A stretch of DNA of 64,000 nt from NCBI RefSeq assembly GCF_000455325.1, contig NZ_HG322952.1, positions 777,552 to 841,551 on the forward strand, in the 5' to 3' direction. Source of the DNA: Mycolicibacterium septicum DSM 44393 (lineage in GTDB: Bacteria > Actinomycetota > Actinomycetes > Mycobacteriales > Mycobacteriaceae). The translations under genes and the position numbers were made by a program. The notes below the pieces were generated by a model. The model was given only the letters and a program-made list of their open reading frames with translations. It ran no database searches and was not told where the DNA came from. How positions within the stretch are numbered: the stretch's first letter is position 1; each line of letters starts with the position of its first letter. This document shows, piece after piece, positions 50,208 through 59,324 of the stretch.

Positions 50208-50663
50208 CTACTCGTCGGGGGTGCTGACCTCTTCGAGCTGCTCCTGCTGGGCAGCTGCGGCCTCCGCCTCAGCCTTCGCCTCTTCCTCGTCGGAAGCCGC
50301 CTTGGCCTCACGGCCCGCCGGGCTGGCCACCGATGCGCCGCCGTGGGTGGCGGTCGCATGGTCACCGTCGCAGTTCAACGCGACCATGACCTCGCTGTCG
50401 GCATGCCCGAAAGAGCCGCCGCTGTCGCGCACGAACGGGGCGTCCCATGCGTTGGTGACGATGCAATCACCCTGGGACAGCTTGCTTCCCACCGTGACGG
50501 CCACCTTGGCGCTGCCGCCGCCGTCCTCGATCGCGCTCGAAGCGTCCGAGTAGGTTTGGCCGACAACGTCAGGTGCGGCAGCCGCGACTCCGGCGCCGAA
50601 CAGCAGGGATACAGCCGCACCGGTGGCAATTGCAGCTCCGGCACCAAAGACAACCTTTTTCAC
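50208..50663 (-). CDS. Secreted protein, PASTA-like domain (paralogue A)
   Basis: This 151-residue protein has a signal peptide (about residues 1-30) and PDVVGQTYSDASSAIEDGGGSAKVAVTVGSKL, shared with the downstream paralogue, plus the cysteine pair. PASTA domains bind peptidoglycan or antibiotics in StkP/PknB; alone they act as wall-associated proteins. Function here unknown. Confidence 0.8.
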   Translation of the reverse strand: MKKVVFGAGAAIATGAAVSLLFGAGVAAAAPDVVGQTYSDASSAIEDGGGSAKVAVTVGSKLSQGDCIVTNAWDAPFVRDSGGSFGHADSEVMVALNCDGDHATATHGGASVASPAGREAKAASDEEEAKAEAEAAAAQQEQLEEVSTPDE

Positions 50664-50792
50664 GTGTGCCCAACCTCCGAGCGTGGGTATCCGACAGATG
50701 TTCGTGCGGATCCTACAGTCGCCGCGGGCGTGACGCAGGGCTCGCGAACGCGCCCGCGGGGCAACTTGATGTCACCGGTTTACACAGATATA

Positions 50793-50820
50793 TTGACTGC
50801 TACCAACAGGTACAGATAAC
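50793..50820 (+). promoter_or_regulatory. Putative promoter and MadR-type site of desA1
   Basis: TTGACT (50793-50798), a 16-bp spacer and GATAAC (50815-50820) make a good sigma-A-type promoter. TACCAACAGGTA (50801-50812), a palindrome around AACA, lies between them and could be a repressor site, as MadR controls desA1 in mycobacteria. Confidence 0.5.
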
Positions 50821-50855
50821 TGAGCGTCCCAAGGACGCGAGGAGGGTGAGCGCAC

Positions 50856-51857
50856 ATGACGCAGGAATACACAGACCTGCAGCTCCTGCACGAACTCGAG
50901 CCTGTCGTTGAGACCAGCATCAACCGCCACATGCGGATGCGTAAGGACTGGAATCCCCACGACTTCATCCCGTGGTCGGACGGCAAGAACTACTACGCAC
51001 TCGGCGGCCAGGACTGGGATCCCGAGCAGTCGAAGCTGTCCGAGGTCGCCAGGACCGCGATGATTCAGAACCTGCTCACCGAGGACAACCTGCCCTCGTA
51101 TCACCGCGAGATCGCGATGAACATGGGCATGGATGGCGCTTGGGGCAACTGGGTCAACCGCTGGACCGCCGAGGAGAACCGCCACGGCATCGCCCTGCGC
51201 GACTACCTCGTCGTCACCCGTGCCGTCGACCCCGTCGAGCTGGAAGAACTGCGCGTCGAGCAGGTCACCCGCGGCTTCTCCCCCGGCCAGAACCAGCAGG
51301 GCGATCTCTTCGCCGAGAGCCTCTTCGACTCGGTGATGTACGTGTCGTTCCAGGAACTCGCGACCCGCGTCAGCCACCGCAACACCGGCAAGGCCTGCGA
51401 CGACCCGATCGCCGATCAGCTGCTGCAGCGCATCTCCGCCGATGAGAACCTGCACATGATCTTCTACCGCGACGTCTCGGCGGCCGGCCTGGACATCTCC
51501 CCCAACCAGGGCATGGCGTCGCTGCACCGCGTGCTGGACAACTTCAAGATGCCCGGATACACGGTGCCCGACTTCCGCCGTAAGGCCGTCATCATCGCCG
51601 TCGGCGGCGTCTACGACCCGCGCATCCACCTGGACGACGTGGTGATGCCGGTGCTGCGCAAGTGGCGCATCTTCGAGCGCGAGGACTTCAGCGGCGAGGG
51701 CGCGCGGCTGCGCGACGACCTCGGCCGCATCGTCGAGGAGCTCGAGGACGCCTGCGACAAGTTCGAGGTCGCCAAGGAGCGCCGCCTGGAGCGCGAGCGC
51801 AAGGTGGCCGAGAAGAAGGCCATGAAGAACCTGCTGGTGTCGTCATCGTCCTCGTAA
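50856..51857 (+). CDS. desA1: DesA1-type acyl-[ACP] desaturase
   Basis: This 333-residue di-iron desaturase has two iron-ligand motifs (EENRHG and DENLHM) and the ferritin-like helical core. In M. tuberculosis DesA1 (Rv0824c) is essential and desaturates mycolic-acid precursors on AcpM. The C-terminus is a lysine/glutamate-rich coiled coil ending in a serine run. The start follows GGAGGG. A terminator-like stem lies just after the stop. Confidence 0.97.
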   Translation: MTQEYTDLQLLHELEPVVETSINRHMRMRKDWNPHDFIPWSDGKNYYALGGQDWDPEQSKLSEVARTAMIQNLLTEDNLPSYHREIAMNMGMDGAWGNWVNRWTAEENRHGIALRDYLVVTRAVDPVELEELRVEQVTRGFSPGQNQQGDLFAESLFDSVMYVSFQELATRVSHRNTGKACDDPIADQLLQRISADENLHMIFYRDVSAAGLDISPNQGMASLHRVLDNFKMPGYTVPDFRRKAVIIAVGGVYDPRIHLDDVVMPVLRKWRIFEREDFSGEGARLRDDLGRIVEELEDACDKFEVAKERRLERERKVAEKKAMKNLLVSSSSS

Positions 51858-51872
51858 GTTCCACCGTCGAAT

Positions 51873-51901
51873 CGGCCCGATCCCAACTTCGGATCGGGCC
51901 G
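51873..51901 (+). terminator. Stem-loop after desA1
   Basis: CGGCCCGATCC (51873-51883) and GGATCGGGCCG (51891-51901) form an 11-bp perfect stem with a 7-nt loop. It overlaps the leader of dus, so it would end desA1 transcription or set the ratio of the two genes. Confidence 0.65.
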
Positions 51902-51907
51902 TTCGCG

Positions 51908-53020
51908 TTGCCCAGCCCAGTTGTCCTGGCCCCGATGGCCGGGGTGACCAATGTGGCGTTCCGCACGCTGTGCCGCGAGCTCGAGATCGCCCGCGCCGGA
52001 ACCGTCAGCGGGCTCTACGTGTGCGAGATGGTCACCGCCCGGGCCCTGGTCGAGCGCCATCCGGTCACCATGCACATGACGACGTTCGCGCCCGACGAGT
52101 CGCCGCGGTCGCTGCAGCTGTACACCGTGGACCCGGAAACCACGTACCGGGCAGCCAAGATGATCGCCGACGAAGGCATGGCCGACCACATCGACATGAA
52201 CTTCGGCTGCCCCGTGCCCAAGGTCACCAAGCGCGGCGGTGGATCGGCACTGCCCTACAAGCGGCGGCTGTTCGGCCAGATCGTGGCCGCCGCGGTTCGT
52301 GGTGTCGAGGGCACCGACATTCCGGTGACGGTCAAGTTCCGGATCGGCATCGACGACGCCCACCACACCCACCTGGATGCCGGGCGGATCGCCCAGGAGG
52401 AAGGCGCGGCTGCCGTAGCGCTGCATGCCCGCACCGCCGCCCAGCGCTACTCCGGCACCGCCGACTGGGACCAGATCGCCGCGCTCAAAGACCACGTCAC
52501 CAGCATTCCGGTGCTGGGCAACGGCGACATCTTCGAAGCCGACGACGCGCTGGCGATGATGGCCGCGACCGGCTGCGACGGCGTGGTCATCGGCCGGGGC
52601 TGCCTCGGCCGGCCCTGGCTGTTCGCCGAGCTCTCGGCGGCCTTCACCGGGCGCCAGGCCGCCACCCCGCCGACCCTTGGCGAGGTGGCCGACATCGTGC
52701 GCCGCCACGGCGAGCTGCTCAGCGAGCATTTCGGCGAGGACAAGGGCATGCGCGACATCCGCAAGCACGTGGCCTGGTACCTGCACGGTTTCCCGGCAGG
52801 CGCTGATCTGCGGCGCGGGCTGGCCTTGGTCAAGACCCTCCGGGAGCTCGACGACCTGCTCGACCAACTCGACGGCGACGCCCCGTTCCCGCCCGCGGCC
52901 ACCGGTCCGCGCGGCCGGCAGGGCTCGGCCGCCTCGGTGTCACTGCCCGAGGGATGGCTCGACGATCCCGACGACTGCGCGGTGCCGATCGGGGCCGACG
53001 TGATGCATTCCGGAGGCTGA
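51908..53020 (+). CDS. dus: tRNA-dihydrouridine synthase (Dus family)
   Basis: This is a TIM-barrel flavoprotein that reduces uridine to dihydrouridine in tRNA. Motifs are LAPMAGVTNVAFRTLC, NFGCPVPKVTKRGGGSAL, the RIGIDDAHHTH region and VIGRGCLGRPWLF. It follows desA1 as in Rv0824c-Rv0823c. The start is odd: similarity begins at LRIGPF (about 51887), upstream of TTG 51908, but no ATG/GTG lies there in frame. TTG 51908 is given as the most likely start, 371 codons including stop. Confidence 0.9.
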   Translation: MPSPVVLAPMAGVTNVAFRTLCRELEIARAGTVSGLYVCEMVTARALVERHPVTMHMTTFAPDESPRSLQLYTVDPETTYRAAKMIADEGMADHIDMNFGCPVPKVTKRGGGSALPYKRRLFGQIVAAAVRGVEGTDIPVTVKFRIGIDDAHHTHLDAGRIAQEEGAAAVALHARTAAQRYSGTADWDQIAALKDHVTSIPVLGNGDIFEADDALAMMAATGCDGVVIGRGCLGRPWLFAELSAAFTGRQAATPPTLGEVADIVRRHGELLSEHFGEDKGMRDIRKHVAWYLHGFPAGADLRRGLALVKTLRELDDLLDQLDGDAPFPPAATGPRGRQGSAASVSLPEGWLDDPDDCAVPIGADVMHSGG

Positions 53021-53257
53021 CCTGCAGTCCCACCGAGACGACTTCGAGACAGCTCTGTCACCGGGTTGGGTCTAGCTCAGCCTCAGGATGTCTCAGTACG
53101 ATGAAAACCCTGCCGCGGCTGGCTCAAGTAGCCAGTCCGGCACAGTGCTGCTAGAAGAGATGAGGAGAAAAACCTCAGCAGCACCCAAGTCACACCGCGG
53201 GAACGATGCGCACCGACGCGCACGCGCGAGTTCGAAGAGTCGGAGGCCGGTAAGGAC
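53021..53257. other. Gap between dus and the LCP gene
   Basis: This 237-bp stretch holds the LCP promoter. The bases GATGAGGAG near 53158-53167 are followed by no ORF. I see no repeat or gene. Confidence 0.4.
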
Positions 53258-55675
53258 ATGAGTGACGGTGATAACGCCACTCCCGGCCGTCGGCACCGCG
53301 CGCCGGAGGATTCGTCGGACAACAAATGGATTACCCGATCCCGGCAGCCTTTGCCAGGCGCCGCGCCGTGGGAACGCCAAGATGCGCCGCTACCCGATGA
53401 TTCACCGGTCGACGAGCCCACCGGCAGTCACGCCGACGGGGTAACTGTCGCCGATCTGATCGCCAAGGTCGCCGGGACCGGATTCACCCCGACGCGGCAC
53501 CGGCTGGAACCCGACGAGCCGGAAGACGTCGAACCGGAACCAGAGCCGGAGCCCGAGCCCGAGCCGGCGTACGTCTTCGAACCAGAGCCGGAACCGTATG
53601 TCTACGAACCGGAGCCCGAACCGGAGTTCATCCACGAGGCGGAGCCGGAGCCGGCCTACCTCGAAGAAGAGTCGGAAGCCGAGCCGGTCTACGTCCGCCC
53701 GCACGTGCCCGACCCCACCGACGTCATCGAAGCGGTGCGGATCGACCCCGAAGACGACGAACCCCAGGATTTCCCCGTAGTCGAGGATTACCCCGAGCAC
53801 TTCGACGACTCTTTCGACGAGCCCTTCCACGAGTCGTTCGACCACGAACCGCACGAGGACTCGTTCGCGGAGCCGATCGCCGCGCCCGCAGAGGGCTCGC
53901 TGGAGCACCACGAGGCCGAAGCCGACAACACCGACACCGACGTGCTCCCGGCCCTGCCCGCGGTCTACGAATACGAGGCACCCCAGGAGCGCCCGCCGTG
54001 GCGGGCCGGCCGGGTGCCCGCGGACGAGCACGATCCCGACGAGACCACCGTGATCGAGGCAGTGCGGCCGCCGCTCAACCGCCGGGTGATCCTGGCCGGG
54101 CGCGCCGCCGCCGCGATGCTCGCGGTCCTCACCCTGGTCCTCACCGGCGGGGCCTGGCAGTGGCAGTCCTCGAAGAACAACAGCCTCAACAAGGTCGCGG
54201 CGCTGGATCTCAATTCGCGCGACATCCTCGACCCCAACGCCCAGTTCGGCGACGAGAACTTCCTGATCATCGGCACTGACAGCCGGTTCGGTGACAACGG
54301 GGGCATGGGTGCCGGCGGCACGGAGGATGCCGGGGGCGCCCGATCCGACACCATCATGCTGGTGAACATCCCGGCCAACCGGGAACGTGTCGTCGCCGTG
54401 TCGTTCCCCCGCGACCTGTCGATCACCCCGATGAAGTGCGAACCCTGGAACGCCGAGACGGCGACCTACGGTCCGCTGTACGACGAGGACACCGAGACCT
54501 ACGGCCCCGACGAGGTCTACACCGAGACCAAGCTGAACTCGGCCTTCGCCTTCGGCGGCCCGAAGTGCCTGGTGAAGGTGATCCAGAAGCTGTCCGGGTT
54601 GTCCATCAACCGGTTCATGGCCGTTGATTTCTCCGGCTTCTCGAAGATGGTCGATGCGCTCGGCGGGGTCGAGGTGTGCAGCACCACCCCACTTGAGGAC
54701 TACGAACTGGGCTCGGTTCTGCCCAATGCCGGACGTCAGATGATCGACGGCCATACCGCCCTGAACTATGTCCGGGCCCGTCAGGTGACCACCGAATACA
54801 ACGGGGACTACGGGCGGATCAAACGCCAGCAGCTGTTCTTGTCCTCGCTCCTGCGCGCGCTGATCTCGCGAGACACATTCTTCTCCCTGAACAAGCTGAA
54901 CAACGTGGTCAACATGTTCATCAGCGACAGCTTCGTCGACAACATCAAGACCAAGGACCTGGTCGACCTCGGGCAGTCCGTCCAGGGCGTGAACGCCGGC
55001 CGGATCACCTTCGTCACCGTGCCGACCGTCGGATACGCCGACGAGTACGGCAACGAGGTCCCGCGCACCGACGACATGCGGGCCCTGTTCGACGCGATCA
55101 TCAACGACGACCCACTGCCCGGTGAGAAGAATCCGGACAACACCCCGGTGCCCGGCACCCCCGAATCGGCGACCTCGTCGGTCCAGGCTGCCGCGCCGTC
55201 GGAGACACCCCAGTCGACCGCTCCGGCCCCCGCGCCGGCCACGACCGACAGCGGTGAGATGGTCAACGCCGTCACCACCGAACCGCAGCAGGTCACGGTG
55301 CAGGTGTCCAACTCGACCGGCCAGAGCGGCCTGGCCTCCACAGCGGCCACCGAGCTGCAGGAACACGGCTTCAACGTCAACACCCCGGACGACTACCCGA
55401 GCATTCTTCCGGCGACCACGGTGTTCTTCTCCCCCGGTAACGAGGAGGCGGCCGCGACCGTGGCCAGCTCGTTCACCAACCCGACCATCGAACGCGTATC
55501 GGGTATGGGTGACGTGGTGCAGGTGGTGCTGGGCTCGGACTTCTACACGGTCAACGCGCCGACCCCGAGCGGTTCCGAGGTGCAGGTACACGTGCTGAAG
55601 GGCACCGGCGCCAGCCCGACGCACCTTCCCGAGGACCTGACCGTCACCAACGCCGCGGACACCACCTGCGAATAG
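53258..55675 (+). CDS. LytR-CpsA-Psr (LCP) family protein, Rv0822c-like
   Basis: This is an 805-residue membrane-anchored phosphotransferase. The first 270 residues are acidic with (PE)n and EPEPEPEP stretches, likely cytoplasmic. A single transmembrane segment near 275-300 is followed by the LCP domain (about 310-560; NFLIIGTDSRFGDN and RSDTIMLVNI) with the polyprenyl-pyrophosphate pocket. It ends in a C-terminal LytR_C domain (about 665-765). LCP proteins attach arabinogalactan to peptidoglycan. It resembles Rv0822c rather than Rv3484 (CpsA). The long acidic tail is unusual. Confidence 0.92.
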   Translation: MSDGDNATPGRRHRAPEDSSDNKWITRSRQPLPGAAPWERQDAPLPDDSPVDEPTGSHADGVTVADLIAKVAGTGFTPTRHRLEPDEPEDVEPEPEPEPEPEPAYVFEPEPEPYVYEPEPEPEFIHEAEPEPAYLEEESEAEPVYVRPHVPDPTDVIEAVRIDPEDDEPQDFPVVEDYPEHFDDSFDEPFHESFDHEPHEDSFAEPIAAPAEGSLEHHEAEADNTDTDVLPALPAVYEYEAPQERPPWRAGRVPADEHDPDETTVIEAVRPPLNRRVILAGRAAAAMLAVLTLVLTGGAWQWQSSKNNSLNKVAALDLNSRDILDPNAQFGDENFLIIGTDSRFGDNGGMGAGGTEDAGGARSDTIMLVNIPANRERVVAVSFPRDLSITPMKCEPWNAETATYGPLYDEDTETYGPDEVYTETKLNSAFAFGGPKCLVKVIQKLSGLSINRFMAVDFSGFSKMVDALGGVEVCSTTPLEDYELGSVLPNAGRQMIDGHTALNYVRARQVTTEYNGDYGRIKRQQLFLSSLLRALISRDTFFSLNKLNNVVNMFISDSFVDNIKTKDLVDLGQSVQGVNAGRITFVTVPTVGYADEYGNEVPRTDDMRALFDAIINDDPLPGEKNPDNTPVPGTPESATSSVQAAAPSETPQSTAPAPAPATTDSGEMVNAVTTEPQQVTVQVSNSTGQSGLASTAATELQEHGFNVNTPDDYPSILPATTVFFSPGNEEAAATVASSFTNPTIERVSGMGDVVQVVLGSDFYTVNAPTPSGSEVQVHVLKGTGASPTHLPEDLTVTNAADTTCE

Positions 55676-55759
55676 TCCGGCGACCTGGGTGGACGGCATT
55701 CACCGTTCGTTCATCGTTGCATCGTGACTACAGGCCCGTTGACCGCCTAATCTTGCAGC

Positions 55760-56428
55760 ATGCGTACCCACTACAACGAGCAATTGCGTTCACTGACGGA
55801 CCAACTCGGCGAGATGTGCGAGTTGGCGGGTACCGCAATGGAGCTGGCCACCCAGGCCCTCTTGCAGGCCGATCTCGCGCTCGCCGAGCAGGTCATCAGT
55901 GACCACGAGAAGATGACCACGCTGAGCACCCAGGCTGAGGAGTCTGCGTTCGTGTTGCTCGCGCTGCAGGCACCCGTCGCCGGCGATCTGCGCTCGGTGG
56001 TGGGTTCCATCCAGATCGTCGCCGATGTGGACCGGATGGGCGCCCTGGCGCTGCATGTCGCCAAGATCGCGCGCCGGCGCCATCCCCAGCACGTGCTGCC
56101 GGAGGAAGTGAACGGATACTTCGCCGAAATGGGCCGGGTTGCCGTCGAATTGGGGCATGCCGCGCGCGAGGTGCTGCTCACCCAGGATCCGGAAAAGGCC
56201 GCCCGGATCCAGGAGGAAGACGATGCGATGGACGATCTGCATCGCCACCTGTTCTCGGTGCTGATGGACCGGGAGTGGAAGCACGGAGTGACCGCGGCCG
56301 TCGACGTGACGTTGCTGAGCCGCTTCTACGAGCGCTTCGCCGACCATGCTGTCGAGGTGGCGCGGCGGGTCATCTTCCAGGTCACGGGCTCCTACCCGGA
56401 CGGGGATTCGGTTTCCTCGAACCAGTGA
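55760..56428 (+). CDS. phoY2: PhoU-family phosphate regulator PhoY
   Basis: This 222-residue all-helical PhoU-type protein has two repeats of a three-helix bundle, with metal-binding E/D clusters. It modulates the PstB/SenX3-RegX3 phosphate response and tolerance to antibiotics. The Rv0822c-Rv0821c order is kept. It lies in the vicinity of pstB, as in other mycobacteria. Confidence 0.95.
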   Translation: MRTHYNEQLRSLTDQLGEMCELAGTAMELATQALLQADLALAEQVISDHEKMTTLSTQAEESAFVLLALQAPVAGDLRSVVGSIQIVADVDRMGALALHVAKIARRRHPQHVLPEEVNGYFAEMGRVAVELGHAAREVLLTQDPEKAARIQEEDDAMDDLHRHLFSVLMDREWKHGVTAAVDVTLLSRFYERFADHAVEVARRVIFQVTGSYPDGDSVSSNQ

Positions 56429-56429
56429 C

Positions 56430-56957
56430 TCAGGGCCGGTCGGTGGGCGGCACCAGGCGGACCCCGTCCTTGTGCGCCCCAGCCAGGTCCCCCAGCACTT
56501 TGACCAGCACTTGTAGGTCCGTGCCGCTGTAGCGCAGCAGAAAATCGCGGGTTCCGCGGTCCATCTCCTCGTGCAGCTTCCGGTGCAGGTCGGCGACGAG
56601 TTCTCCGTCGGCGGTCAGGCCGAGTTCGATCTCCTTGCGGTTGCCGGGCACGGGTGTGCGGGCCACCAGGCCGGCCTCGACCAGCCGCTGCACATGCTTG
56701 GAGACGGTCCCCTTGAGCCGGCCGGAGCGCGCCGCCAGCCCGACCACGCTGACCGGGCCCTCGGCGATCTCCGCCAGCAGGTGCATCGACGACGTCGGCA
56801 GCGTTCGCACCAGCGGCTGCAACCGTTGGGGGCATCCGGCTGCCATGAAATCGCGCTCGGCGTCGCCCTCCCCGTCGTTCCCGAGCCGGTCACCCACCGT
56901 GGCCATCAGCCCGGTGATCGCGTCGATCAGCTCAAGTTTGGTTTTCACGGAAACCAT
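56430..56957 (-). CDS. MarR-family regulator
   Basis: This 175-residue winged-helix regulator has the pattern SSMHLLAEIAEGPVSVVGLAARSGRLKGTVSKHVQRLVEAGLVART at about residues 60-110. It ends 2 bp from the phoY stop and is divergent from the oxidoreductase gene with a GTTTC palindrome between. ATG 56957 start. Confidence 0.9.
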   Translation of the reverse strand: MVSVKTKLELIDAITGLMATVGDRLGNDGEGDAERDFMAAGCPQRLQPLVRTLPTSSMHLLAEIAEGPVSVVGLAARSGRLKGTVSKHVQRLVEAGLVARTPVPGNRKEIELGLTADGELVADLHRKLHEEMDRGTRDFLLRYSGTDLQVLVKVLGDLAGAHKDGVRLVPPTDRP

Positions 56958-56987
56958 CTTGCCACTCGTGGCGGTGCCGAGTAGATT

Positions 56988-57001
56988 GTTTCCATAGAAA
57001 C
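56988..57001. promoter_or_regulatory. MarR operator candidate
   Basis: GTTTCCATAGAAAC is a perfect GTTTC-N4-GAAAC inverted repeat. A further half-site GGAAACC follows at 57011-57017. It lies 30 bp before the MarR start and 34 bp before the oxidoreductase start. Confidence 0.65.
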
Positions 57002-57035
57002 CATATCTTTGGAAACCAACTACGAGGGAGTCGCC

Positions 57036-58010
57036 ATGAAGGCCGCACTGGTCACCGAATGGGGCCGAGACCCCGTCTACACCGACGTGTCCGACCCCGA
57101 GCCGGGTGACGGCGCCGAGGTGGCCGCCGTCGAAGCATCTGCCCTTACCAACCTCACCAGGGCCCTGGTGTCGGGAAAGCATTACGCCAGCAAGGAGATT
57201 CAGCTGCCGGCCATCCCCGGCGTGGATGGTGTCGCGCGGCTCGCCGACGGCCGTCGCATCTACACCGGGGCGCTGGGATATTCCGGGATGATGGCCGAGC
57301 GCGCACTGGTGGACCCCAACGGCGGGGTCGACGTTCCCGAGCATGTGGACTCGGTGACTGCCGCCGCCCTGCCCAACCCCGGCATCTCGGCCTGGACCGC
57401 ACTGTCGCACGCCGCAGCGGTGAAACCCGGCGATCATGTGCTGGTACTGGGCGCCACCGGCGTAACCGGTTCGATGGCAGTGCAATTGGCCACCGCAATG
57501 TTCGGCGCCGAGACGGTGGTGGCCGCCGGCCGCAACTCCGAACGGCTGGCGTGGCTACGGTCGGCCGGCGCGCACGCCACCATCGCCCTCGGCGAGCAGG
57601 ACCTGGGCGCCCAGGTCGCCGAAATGCATGCCCGGCGCCCGTTCGACGCGGTACTCGATTACCTGTGGGGCGAGCCCGCCGCCCAGGTGCTCACCGCGCT
57701 AGCGGCCAGCCATCCCGCCGCGCACTACCACCCGACCCGGTTCGTGCAGATCGGGTCGATGACGGGGCCGACGCTGCCGCTGGATGCCGGGGTGCTGCGC
57801 GGTACCGGGATCACCCTGTGCGGCGTCGGGATCGGCAGCGTCCCGCCCGAGGTACTGATCCGGGCCCGCACCGAGGCGCTGCCCCGACTGTTTGCGATGA
57901 TCGCCGACGGACAGCTCGAATTACGCACCCAGGCAAGGCCTTTGGCCGACGTCGCCGAGGCCTGGGCCGGTGCCGAACCCTCGGGGACGCGCGTCGTGCT
58001 GACCCCTTGA
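57036..58010 (+). CDS. MDR-superfamily oxidoreductase (quinone reductase-like)
   Basis: This 324-residue medium-chain dehydrogenase has the NADPH motif LVLGATGVTGSMAVQLA near residue 145. It lacks the structural and catalytic zinc ligands, so it resembles the quinone oxidoreductase (QOR) group. ATG 57036 follows GAGGGA. It is divergent from the MarR gene, which probably responds to a phenolic or electrophilic inducer. Confidence 0.88.
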   Translation: MKAALVTEWGRDPVYTDVSDPEPGDGAEVAAVEASALTNLTRALVSGKHYASKEIQLPAIPGVDGVARLADGRRIYTGALGYSGMMAERALVDPNGGVDVPEHVDSVTAAALPNPGISAWTALSHAAAVKPGDHVLVLGATGVTGSMAVQLATAMFGAETVVAAGRNSERLAWLRSAGAHATIALGEQDLGAQVAEMHARRPFDAVLDYLWGEPAAQVLTALAASHPAAHYHPTRFVQIGSMTGPTLPLDAGVLRGTGITLCGVGIGSVPPEVLIRARTEALPRLFAMIADGQLELRTQARPLADVAEAWAGAEPSGTRVVLTP

Positions 58011-58027
58011 CGCCGCGGCGCGGGCAG

Positions 58028-58804
58028 TCAGCCGAAGCGGCCGGAGATGTAGTCCTCGGTCGCTTTCTGGGTGGGGTTGGAGAAGATCTTCTCGGTGTCG
58101 TCGATCTCGATCAGCTTGCCGGGCTTACCGGTGGCCTCCAGATTGAAGAACGCGGTCTGATCACTCACCCGGGCGGCCTGCTGCATGTTGTGCGTGACGA
58201 TGACGATGGTGAAATCCTGCTTGAGCGTGGAGATCAGATCTTCGATGGCCAGCGTCGAGATCGGGTCGAGTGCCGAGCAGGGCTCATCCATCAGCAGCAC
58301 ATCGGGCTGCACCGCGATCGCGCGGGCGATGCACAACCGCTGCTGCTGACCGCCCGACAGACCACCGCCGGGCTTGTCCAGACGGTCCTTGACCTCGGTC
58401 CACAGGTTCGCACCGCGCAGTGAGCGCTCGGCGACCTCGTCGAGGGTCTTCTTGTTGCGTACGCCCTGCAGCTTCAGCCCGGCCACCACGTTGTCGCGAA
58501 TCGACATGGTGGGGAACGGGTTCGGACGCTGGAACACCATGCCGATGGTCTTGCGCACGCCCACCGGGTCCACCCCGGCTCCGTAGATGTCCTCACCGTC
58601 GAGCAGCACCGAGCCCTCGACGCGGGCCCCGGGGATCACTTCGTGCATGCGGTTCAGCGTGCGCAGCACGGTCGACTTGCCGCAGCCCGACGGGCCGATG
58701 AAGGCCATCACGCTGCGCGGCTGCACCGACAGCGAAACCTCGGAAACGGCGTGGAACGCGCCGTAGTAGATGTTGACGTCCTTGAGATCCAGCCGCTTGG
58801 CCAT
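58028..58804 (-). CDS. pstB: Phosphate ABC transporter ATPase PstB
   Basis: This 258-residue ABC ATPase has Walker [10 protein letters not shown], the signature LSGGQQQR, Walker [14 protein letters not shown] and the switch histidine in VIVTHNMQ. It supplies energy for high-affinity phosphate import. It lies 9 bp from the remnant of pstA. Known as phoT in M. tuberculosis. Confidence 0.97.
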   Translation of the reverse strand: MAKRLDLKDVNIYYGAFHAVSEVSLSVQPRSVMAFIGPSGCGKSTVLRTLNRMHEVIPGARVEGSVLLDGEDIYGAGVDPVGVRKTIGMVFQRPNPFPTMSIRDNVVAGLKLQGVRNKKTLDEVAERSLRGANLWTEVKDRLDKPGGGLSGGQQQRLCIARAIAVQPDVLLMDEPCSALDPISTLAIEDLISTLKQDFTIVIVTHNMQQAARVSDQTAFFNLEATGKPGKLIEIDDTEKIFSNPTQKATEDYISGRFG

Positions 58805-58813
58805 GGATAGCTC

Positions 58814-59106
58814 CTACACCTTCTTGGGGGAAAAGAGTCTGGCGACCGCACGCGCGCCGACATTGAGCAGGGCGACCAGCAGGATCAGCGTCAGCGCCGC
58901 ACCCCAGAGGCGGTCGGTGGGCACCGGGTTGGCGCCCGCCCCCGCCGAGATCTGGTCGTACATCATGCCCGGCAGCGATCCCATGAACCCGCCGAACATG
59001 TCGAAGTTCATCGCCTGGGCGTAGCCGACCAGGATCAGCAGCGGCGCGGTTTCACCCATCACGCGGGCCAGCGCCAGCATGACCCCGGTGACGATGCCCG
59101 ACATTC
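58814..59106 (-). pseudogene. pstA: 3' fragment of pstA, cut at the junction with the island
   Basis: The open frame 58814-59278 carries PstA membrane-permease similarity only from SGIVTGVMLALARVMGETAP onward (about 97 residues: the EAA-type loop and the last two membrane spans). The upstream 57 residues show no membrane segment and no similarity. The junction lies near 59106. The upstream 5' part of pstA (and pstC, pstS) is not in the window. Loss of PstA would impair this Pst transporter. Confidence 0.85.
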
Positions 59107-59324
59107 TATCGCTTGTTAGAACTGTTGCACCGATGGTCGATTGTCGGCATATATGTCCAGGTGGATTGAATGTCGATTCACGTTGCCTTAGCCACAGGAC
59201 GGAACACGCCGTTGAGCCATGGCTAGGGAGCCTGAGAATCGCGAAGCGGCCCCTGACTGTTCGCTTAGTCGTCTCCACTCACGCGAATGCAGTTAGCTAG
59301 CCCTACTAGTAGTACATTCGCCGG
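59107..59324. other. Junction region, left end of acquired DNA
   Basis: From 59107 the sequence is not pstA. It has a lower GC feel (TTCTATCGCTTGTTAGAAC, GGCATATATGTCC) and no similarity to its neighbour. I see no transposase end, but a terminal inverted repeat may lie outside the window. Confidence 0.5.
59313..59318 (+). promoter_or_regulatory. -10 element of the first island gene
   Basis: TACATT fits TANNNT and ends six bases before ATG 59325, so the mRNA is likely leaderless. Confidence 0.45.

Noticed and set aside
53521-53680. GAACCGGAGCC-type repeats as a CRISPR or satellite
   Set aside because: They encode the Pro/Glu repeats of the LCP protein and are in frame; no spacers.
53402-55699. 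Minus-strand open frame of 765 codons opposite the LCP gene
   Set aside because: Shadow of the LCP gene; it has no domain, signal or ribosome-binding site.
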